From Saprospiraceae bacterium (GTDB lineage Bacteria; Bacteroidota; Bacteroidia; Chitinophagales; Saprospiraceae), in the NCBI GenBank assembly GCA_016719615.1, contig JADJYQ010000001.1:153501-217500 (forward strand): a DNA stretch of 64,000 bases, given 5' to 3'. Shown here in pieces: positions 58,518 to 64,000 of this stretch. The stretch's first letter is position 1, and the number at the start of each line of letters is the position of its first letter. The notes below the pieces were generated by a model. That model saw only the letters and a program-made list of their open reading frames with translations. It searched no databases and was not told where the DNA came from. Made by a program: the position numbers and the translations under genes.

Positions 58518-60878
58518 ATGTTGGATGAAAAAAATTTAAATCCGGACGAAATCAAAGACGAGGATATCGAAGCGATGAGTCCAATCCAGGAAGAAAAAGA
58601 AGATCTTATTGAAGAAATTGTTGACCTGGAAGTTCTGGTAAACCCCGATGAAATAGTGGGTGCCCATGACGAATTCGATTGGATGATCGGTTCAAAAAAC
58701 GCCCTGAATTATTCTGATGAACAACGTAGCAATTATACAAGAGACTATAATTCTACTTTTAATTCGATTATTGATGGCCAGGTCCTCATGGGCCGTGTTG
58801 CAGGAGTGACCGGAAACAGTGTGATTCTGGATATCAATTACAAATCTGATGGTTTGATCGCCAAGACTGAATTTCGCGATATGGAAATCAAATTAGGCGA
58901 TTTGATTGAAGTTTATGTAGAGAAAACAGAAGACGAAAAAGGTCATTTGGTCCTGTCGAGAAAGAAAGCTAAATTATTGAGAGCCTGGGAAAACCTGGTG
59001 GATTCATATAAGAATGGTACAGTAATAAAAGGAACTGTTATCAGCAAAACCAAAGGTGGTTTGATCGTAGATTGTAATGGACTGGAAACTTTTTTACCCG
59101 GATCTCAAATCGATATCAAACCGATCACCGATTACGATTCATATGTAGGTAAATTAATGGAATTCAAAGTTGTAAAAATCAACGAAACCATTAAGAATGC
59201 GGTTGTTTCGCACAAAGCACTTATTGAAGGTGATCTTCAGGAACAACGCGAACAAATTATATCAACCCTTGAAAAAGGACAAGTATTGGAAGGAACTGTC
59301 AAAAACATTACCGATTTCGGTGCATTCCTCGATTTGGGTGGCGTTGATGGCTTGTTATACATTACGGATATTTCCTGGGGTAGGATTAACCACCCAATGG
59401 AAGTGTTGGAGAAAAATCAAAAGGTCAATGTGGTTGTTTTGGATTTTGATGAAAACAAAAAGCGAATTTCTCTTGGATTAAAACAATTGCAATCACATCC
59501 ATGGGATGTCATGTCACAGGATATCACCGAAGGGTCAATTGTAAAAGGTAAAATCGTCAACATTGAAGATTACGGGGCATTTTTAGAAATTCAACCCGGA
59601 GTAGAAGGTCTGATACACGTTTCAGAAGTGAATTGGAATAGCCAACCGGTACATGCAAAAGACTTCTTCTTTTTAGGACAGGAACTCGAAGCAAAAGTGG
59701 TAACTGTGGATCGCGAAGAGCGCAAAATGTCTTTAAGTTTAAAACAACTTTCGGAAGACCCATGGACCAAAATCTACGAAAAATTCCCTCAGGGTTCAAG
59801 GCATTCAGGTATGGTCAAAAACCTTACCCCTTATGGTGTTTTTGTTGAGTTGACAGAAGGCATAGGAGGCATGGTTCATATTTCAGATTTATCATGGACC
59901 AAACGTTATAACCATCCTTCAGAATATACGAAAGTTGGAAACAGTCTGGAGGTTTTAATACTGGAAATTGATTCCGAAAACAGGAAATTATCACTGGGCC
60001 ACAAGCAACTTGAAGAAAACCCATGGGATACTTTCGAAACTGTTTTCCCGGTAGGTTCTTATCACGAAGCCACCGTAATCCGTAAAGATGAAAGAGGTTA
60101 TACGGTTCAATTGCCATATGGATTGGAAGCCTATTCTCCGGTAAAACATATGAAAAAGGAAGATAATTCTCAGGCAGGTGTGGATGAACATTTGACTGTA
60201 AAGGTTATCGAGTTTAACAGGGATGATAAAAAAATCATGGTTTCACACAGCCGTTATCTGGAAGATATCAAAAAGACAGCGGATGAAAATGTGAAAAAAG
60301 AAACTAAAGATCCGGAAGCACCAAAAGCCAAGAAAGCTCCGGAAAAACAACAATCAAAAATGGAAATTTCAACTTTAGGTGAGTTGGAAGGATTTGCTTC
60401 TTTAAAAGAACAATTGAGAGAAGTGCAGCCAAAGCCGCAAGCCTTTGTTCCTCCTGCAGAAGTTATCGAAACGCATGCAGTTGTTGAAGCTCCGGTCGTT
60501 GTCGAAACCGTGCCCGTGACGGAAACTATTGAAGTGAAGGCAAGTGAAATTACAGAGGAAGTGTCCCCAATTGAAGAAACTGTCGAGTCTGTAAAACCAG
60601 CCAAGAAGGCCAAAGCTGCAAAAGGCGATGATCTGAAAATCATCGAAGGCATTGGTCCAAAAATCGCCGAATTACTGGCAGCAGATGGCATTGACAGTTT
60701 TCAATCATTAGCCAATGCGAGCCAGGAACAACTCCACGCAGTGTTAGAAAAAGGAGGTTCCAGATATAAAATGCACGATCCGGGAACCTGGGCTCAGCAA
60801 GCAGCATTAGCAGCAGCGGAGGACTGGGATGCATTGAAAGCTCTTCAGGACAGCCTTAAAGGGGGCAAAGCAGAATAA
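58518..60878 (+). CDS. rpsA: Ribosomal protein S1 with C-terminal helix-hairpin-helix domain
   Basis: 786 residues. An acidic N-terminal extension (about 1-85) is followed by six S1 RNA-binding domains; the third to fifth carry the classical GAFLDLGGVDGLL, GAFLEIQPGVEGL and GVFVELTEGIGGM signatures. A Lys/Ala/Pro/Glu-rich linker (about 590-695) leads to a C-terminal domain (DDLKIIEGIGPKIAELL, then WAQQAALAAAEDWDAL) that resembles the helix-hairpin-helix, flap-endonuclease-like domain found as an add-on to several Bacteroidota proteins. S1 recruits mRNA to the ribosome; this phylum rarely uses Shine-Dalgarno sites. Whether the tail binds DNA or ribosome is unknown. Confidence 0.95.
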   Translation: MLDEKNLNPDEIKDEDIEAMSPIQEEKEDLIEEIVDLEVLVNPDEIVGAHDEFDWMIGSKNALNYSDEQRSNYTRDYNSTFNSIIDGQVLMGRVAGVTGNSVILDINYKSDGLIAKTEFRDMEIKLGDLIEVYVEKTEDEKGHLVLSRKKAKLLRAWENLVDSYKNGTVIKGTVISKTKGGLIVDCNGLETFLPGSQIDIKPITDYDSYVGKLMEFKVVKINETIKNAVVSHKALIEGDLQEQREQIISTLEKGQVLEGTVKNITDFGAFLDLGGVDGLLYITDISWGRINHPMEVLEKNQKVNVVVLDFDENKKRISLGLKQLQSHPWDVMSQDITEGSIVKGKIVNIEDYGAFLEIQPGVEGLIHVSEVNWNSQPVHAKDFFFLGQELEAKVVTVDREERKMSLSLKQLSEDPWTKIYEKFPQGSRHSGMVKNLTPYGVFVELTEGIGGMVHISDLSWTKRYNHPSEYTKVGNSLEVLILEIDSENRKLSLGHKQLEENPWDTFETVFPVGSYHEATVIRKDERGYTVQLPYGLEAYSPVKHMKKEDNSQAGVDEHLTVKVIEFNRDDKKIMVSHSRYLEDIKKTADENVKKETKDPEAPKAKKAPEKQQSKMEISTLGELEGFASLKEQLREVQPKPQAFVPPAEVIETHAVVEAPVVVETVPVTETIEVKASEITEEVSPIEETVESVKPAKKAKAAKGDDLKIIEGIGPKIAELLAADGIDSFQSLANASQEQLHAVLEKGGSRYKMHDPGTWAQQAALAAAEDWDALKALQDSLKGGKAE

Positions 60879-60902
60879 TTCATAGAAAAAATGCAAGTTT
60901 AT

Positions 60903-60932
60903 AAGGGTCTGATTTTAATCAGGCCCTTTTTT
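60903..60932 (+). terminator. Rho-independent terminator after rpsA
   Basis: Stem AAGGGTCTGAT / ATCAGGCCCTT with one G-U pair, loop TTTA, followed by a T-run. It separates rpsA from the carotenoid genes. Confidence 0.85.
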
Positions 60933-60990
60933 GTTTAAATATTTATATCAAAAACTTAAACAAAAACTTATTTATGTGGTTTTTTGGGGT

Positions 60991-62466
60991 ATGGCATCTA
61001 AAAAATCAGTCGCAATCATTGGAGCAGGGATCAGTGGGATGGCCGCCGCAATAGAGTTGGCAGATAAAGCATATAAGCCTATCGTCTATGAAAAAAACAA
61101 TAGTTTTGGAGGCAGAGGCAGACAAATTGAGAAAGATGGATTTTTATTTGACCTTGGGCCAAGCTGGTATTGGATGCCGGATATTTTTGAAAAGTTTTTT
61201 AACGACTATGGCAAATCCAGCCGGGATTATTTTGAATTGCTTAGGCTGGATCCTTCTTTTAGGATTTTTCATAAAGAAGGAATCCTTGATGTACCTGCTG
61301 GTGTAGAAGCATGCATTGAGGTGTTTGAACATCGGGAAAAGGGAAGTGGAATCTTTCTTAGAAAATTTCTCAAAGAAGCTCAATATAAATATGAAACTGG
61401 TATGCGCGATTTTGTCCGCAAACCAAGTTTGAAGTGGTCGGAATATTTTGATTGGGATTTGTTGAAGGCTGCCTTGCGTTTGCAAATGTTTCAATCCTTG
61501 GAATCTGTAGTTTATAAAAACATTAAGGATGAGTTACTAAGACAGTGGTTGTGTTTTCCGGTTTTATTTTTGGGGGCAAAACCATCTCAGACGCCTGCCT
61601 TATATAGTTTGATGAATTATGCAGAAATGGAATTGGGGACCTGGTATCCAAAAGGAGGAATGATCAAATTATTTGAGGCTTTATATGCACTTGCCCTTGA
61701 AAAAGGGGTCAAATTTGAATTCATGGCCGATGTTCAAAAAATAGACTGTGATTCACATCATGTAAAAAGTATTTTGGTAAACAATCGGGAAGTTTTTGTC
61801 GACGCTGTTGTAGCCACTGCCGACTATCATCATGTCGACGAACACTTGTTAGCCCATGAGCACCGGCAATATTCAAAAAAATATTGGGAAAGCCGTGTGA
61901 TGGCCCCCTCAGCAATGTTATATTATTTAGGAGTAGGAGAAACAATAGATGGATTGTTACACCATAACTTGTTTTTCGACACTGATTTTGAGCGCCATGC
62001 CGGAAGTATTTACGATCATCCCGAATGGCCTGAGGATCCCTTGTTTTATGTATGTGTACCATCAAAGACCGATTCATTGGTCGCACCAAAGGGGAAAGAA
62101 AATTTATTTATTCTGGTGCCTTTAGCAGCTGGAATTCAAGACCAACCAGAAGAGCGACAAAAATTGTTTGAAAAAGTGATTCGGCGATTGGAAAAAAAGA
62201 CCGGCACTTCTATTGTCGATAAGATTTTGTTCAAAATGGAAATGGGACCTTCGGATTTTGTGGAGTTATACAATAGTTATAAAGGAAATGCATATGGTTT
62301 GGCAAATACGCTGATGCAAACAGCTGTTTTGAAGCCTAGACTCAAACATCATAAATTGACGAATTTATTCTTTGCCGGTCAGTTAACACATCCCGGACCC
62401 GGATTGCCACCATCTTTGATATCGGGGCAATTGAGTGCTACACTTTTACAAAAGTTAAAATTATGA
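60991..62466 (+). CDS. crtI: Phytoene desaturase (CrtI family)
   Basis: 491 residues from ATG 60991. The N-terminal FAD-binding motif is VAIIGAGISGMAAAIELA, followed by a GGRGRQIEKDGFLFDLGPSW segment; the C-terminal PGPGLPPSLISG is the CrtI/desaturase signature. It introduces double bases into phytoene to make lycopene, with FAD as cofactor. The frame open from 60931 starts inside the terminator and was not chosen. The stop overlaps the crtB start by 4 bp (ATGA), showing translational coupling. Confidence 0.94.
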   Translation: MASKKSVAIIGAGISGMAAAIELADKAYKPIVYEKNNSFGGRGRQIEKDGFLFDLGPSWYWMPDIFEKFFNDYGKSSRDYFELLRLDPSFRIFHKEGILDVPAGVEACIEVFEHREKGSGIFLRKFLKEAQYKYETGMRDFVRKPSLKWSEYFDWDLLKAALRLQMFQSLESVVYKNIKDELLRQWLCFPVLFLGAKPSQTPALYSLMNYAEMELGTWYPKGGMIKLFEALYALALEKGVKFEFMADVQKIDCDSHHVKSILVNNREVFVDAVVATADYHHVDEHLLAHEHRQYSKKYWESRVMAPSAMLYYLGVGETIDGLLHHNLFFDTDFERHAGSIYDHPEWPEDPLFYVCVPSKTDSLVAPKGKENLFILVPLAAGIQDQPEERQKLFEKVIRRLEKKTGTSIVDKILFKMEMGPSDFVELYNSYKGNAYGLANTLMQTAVLKPRLKHHKLTNLFFAGQLTHPGPGLPPSLISGQLSATLLQKLKL

Positions 62467-63305
62467 GTAACTTTCAGACCTACCGGAATTTTTGTTTTGG
62501 AACCAGCCAACTTCTGACGAGATCATATAGTACATCCTTTTCGCTGGGTATAAGATTTCTAAAAAATGATTACAAAGAAGCTATCAACAGTATTTATGGT
62601 TTTGTCAGAATCGCGGATGAAATCGTGGATACCTTCAGTGAATGTGACAAGAAAGCAATACTTCAGAAATTCAAGGAGGATACTTATTTGGCTGTTACAT
62701 GTAATATGAGCACCAATCCGGTATTACAGTCTTTTCAGGAAACCGTTAATAAATATGGCATTGATTTATTATTGGTAGAAGCTTTTTTTGAGAGCATGGA
62801 AATGGATTTGCTTAAAAAGGAATATACGCGTCAGGAATTGGATAGATACATTTATGGCTCAGCTGAAGTGGTAGGATTGATGTGTTTGTATGTTTTTGTC
62901 GAAGGGAAAGTGGAAGCGTATAAAGAGCTTGAGAAGCCAGCAAGAGCATTGGGGTCTGCTTTTCAAAAGATTAATTTTTTAAGGGATATCAAAAGCGATT
63001 TTGAAGAACGGGGACGAATATATTTTCCGGGAGTTCGCATGGATGCGTTTACTGACGCCATGAAAGATCAAATTCAAGATGAAATTATCGAAGAACTAAA
63101 GATAAGTGAAGAAGGCATCCGCAATTTGCCTGCCAGTGTGCGATTTGGAGTCTATCTTGCGCAACAGTATTTCAGGGCTCTGTTGCAAACGATTCAAAAA
63201 GCCCGGGCATCTGAAGTATTATTGAGGCGATTCAGGGTTTCAAATGGCCATAAGATATTGATGTTGGTCAAATATGGTATTAAATACAAATTGGGCTTCC
63301 TATAA
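62463..63305 (+). CDS. crtB: Phytoene synthase
   Basis: 280 residues of the squalene/phytoene synthase family. The two Asp-rich, Mg-binding motifs are RIADEIVDTF near residue 50 and FLRDIKSDFEERGRIYFP near 175. It condenses two geranylgeranyl diphosphate molecules to phytoene. Overlaps crtI by 4 bp, and the cyclase gene follows 17 bp later, so this is a carotenoid operon. Confidence 0.95.
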   Translation: MSNFQTYRNFCFGTSQLLTRSYSTSFSLGIRFLKNDYKEAINSIYGFVRIADEIVDTFSECDKKAILQKFKEDTYLAVTCNMSTNPVLQSFQETVNKYGIDLLLVEAFFESMEMDLLKKEYTRQELDRYIYGSAEVVGLMCLYVFVEGKVEAYKELEKPARALGSAFQKINFLRDIKSDFEERGRIYFPGVRMDAFTDAMKDQIQDEIIEELKISEEGIRNLPASVRFGVYLAQQYFRALLQTIQKARASEVLLRRFRVSNGHKILMLVKYGIKYKLGFL

Positions 63306-63322
63306 ATTCCAGTTTTCAGGGA

Positions 63323-64000
63323 ATGCGTTTAAAATTGATCATAACATTGGGTTTAGGTTTCCTATTATTTTATGGGCCACTCGTTTGCTTCGATATTAAA
63401 CAAGCTGAACAGATAAGGCAAGCAGGGCCATTGATATCTGTAAGTTTTCTGGAAAATAAAAACCTTTATTTGATTCATCATTTAATAGCAGGCCTGCCGG
63501 TTTTGTTTTTTGGAATCATTCTGAATTGGTTTCAGTATCGTCAGACATTTTGGAAGCAATATGTTAAACCCATGTTCATTTTGTCCACTTGTTTCATTTT
63601 GTGGGATTATTTTTTTACGAGCTGGGGTATTTGGGGTTTCAATCCGAAGTACTATTCGGGTATCCAATGGATAGGACTGCCAATTGAGGAATGGATCTGG
63701 TTTTGGATAATACCATTTTGCAGTTTGTTTATTTATGAGATTGTAAAAAGAAAAATTGATTGGAGTGGAAAGGTAGATGGGTACTTAAGTTGGATCATGT
63801 TGGCAGTTCTGACCTTGTTATATCTGCTCAATTTTGATCATTTATATAGTTCCTGGAGTTTGGCTGGGGCCATTTATGTTGTAAGTCTATCAATTCTATG
63901 GCGATGGAAAGGGATCGCCGTATTTATGGTGTCATTTTTATGGAATTTAATTCCGATGTATCTGTTCAATGGGATGTTGACAGGATTATTCACTGAAGAA
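63323..64000 (+). CDS. Lycopene cyclase (CrtYcd-like), 3' end cut by window
   Basis: ATG 63323, 17 bp after crtB; the frame is open to the last base, so 226 residues are visible and the gene continues beyond the window. It is a multi-span membrane protein whose first repeat contains the lycopene cyclase domain signature: WDYFFTSWGIWGFNP and the LPIEEWIWFW stretch with the paired Glu residues that protonate lycopene. A second repeat starts near residue 145. This is the heterodimer-type cyclase fused into one chain, known in several Bacteroidota. Expected product: beta-carotene or a derivative. Confidence 0.88.
   Translation, partial: MRLKLIITLGLGFLLFYGPLVCFDIKQAEQIRQAGPLISVSFLENKNLYLIHHLIAGLPVLFFGIILNWFQYRQTFWKQYVKPMFILSTCFILWDYFFTSWGIWGFNPKYYSGIQWIGLPIEEWIWFWIIPFCSLFIYEIVKRKIDWSGKVDGYLSWIMLAVLTLLYLLNFDHLYSSWSLAGAIYVVSLSILWRWKGIAVFMVSFLWNLIPMYLFNGMLTGLFTEE

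Noticed and set aside
1..64000. tRNA and rRNA genes
   Set aside because: I found no cloverleaf-like or rRNA-like sequence by reading; a covariance search would be needed to exclude them fully.

Overview
The window looks like a chromosomal segment of a Bacteroidota bacterium, most likely from the Saprospiria/Saprospiraceae branch. The evidence is several secreted proteins ending in type IX secretion system (T9SS) type A or type B sorting domains, SprB-like repeats, TAnnTTTG promoter boxes, few Shine-Dalgarno sites, AT-rich spacers, and families typical of the phylum (DUF4783, DUF6089-like, TIGR02757). The species assignment is inference. No rRNA, tRNA, CRISPR array or recognisable transposase was seen.

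Layout. 1-3156: two T9SS cargo genes, one cut by the window edge and one with an apparent frameshift. 3426-7638: rpoN (sigma-54), an M24 Xaa-Pro aminopeptidase and two small hypothetical genes. 7921-15128: a T9SS M12-type metalloprotease, a TIGR02757 protein and an M16 peptidase. 15361-16044 and 20641-21217: two arrays of a two-hairpin element of about 116 bp, flanking a housekeeping block (SDR, OsmC, DUF4783, gpmI, nadA). 21304-26044: an outer-membrane protein, a ParE-type toxin/antitoxin pair, a NatAB-like ABC exporter and a glycosyltransferase broken by an in-frame TAG.

26235-45100 is the most unusual part. A unit of about 4.38 kb (gene A: dockerin-like secreted protein; gene B: T9SS type B protein) is repeated three times in tandem. 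Each unit begins with a nearly identical 5' cassette (upstream region, start codon and signal peptide) whose signal peptide is encoded across a run of nine G. A fourth copy of the cassette sits in front of an unrelated beta-helix protein and carries ten G, which puts that gene out of frame. This is what a phase-variable surface-protein locus would look like. The B genes have divergent heads and near-identical tails, suggesting recombination, and the third B gene is frameshifted just before its sorting domain. Because three frameshifts in the window lie in homopolymers, sequencing error must be excluded before biology is claimed.

45108-64000 is mostly housekeeping: a PaaE-like reductase, mscL, aconitase, two small envelope proteins, an RluB-type pseudouridine synthase, dnaB, a coiled-coil secreted protein, a DPM-like glycosyltransferase, a lipoprotein, a long-chain acyl-CoA ligase, ribosomal protein S1 with an extra C-terminal helix-hairpin-helix domain, and a carotenoid operon crtI-crtB-lycopene cyclase that runs off the end. 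Several short palindrome families are scattered between the genes.
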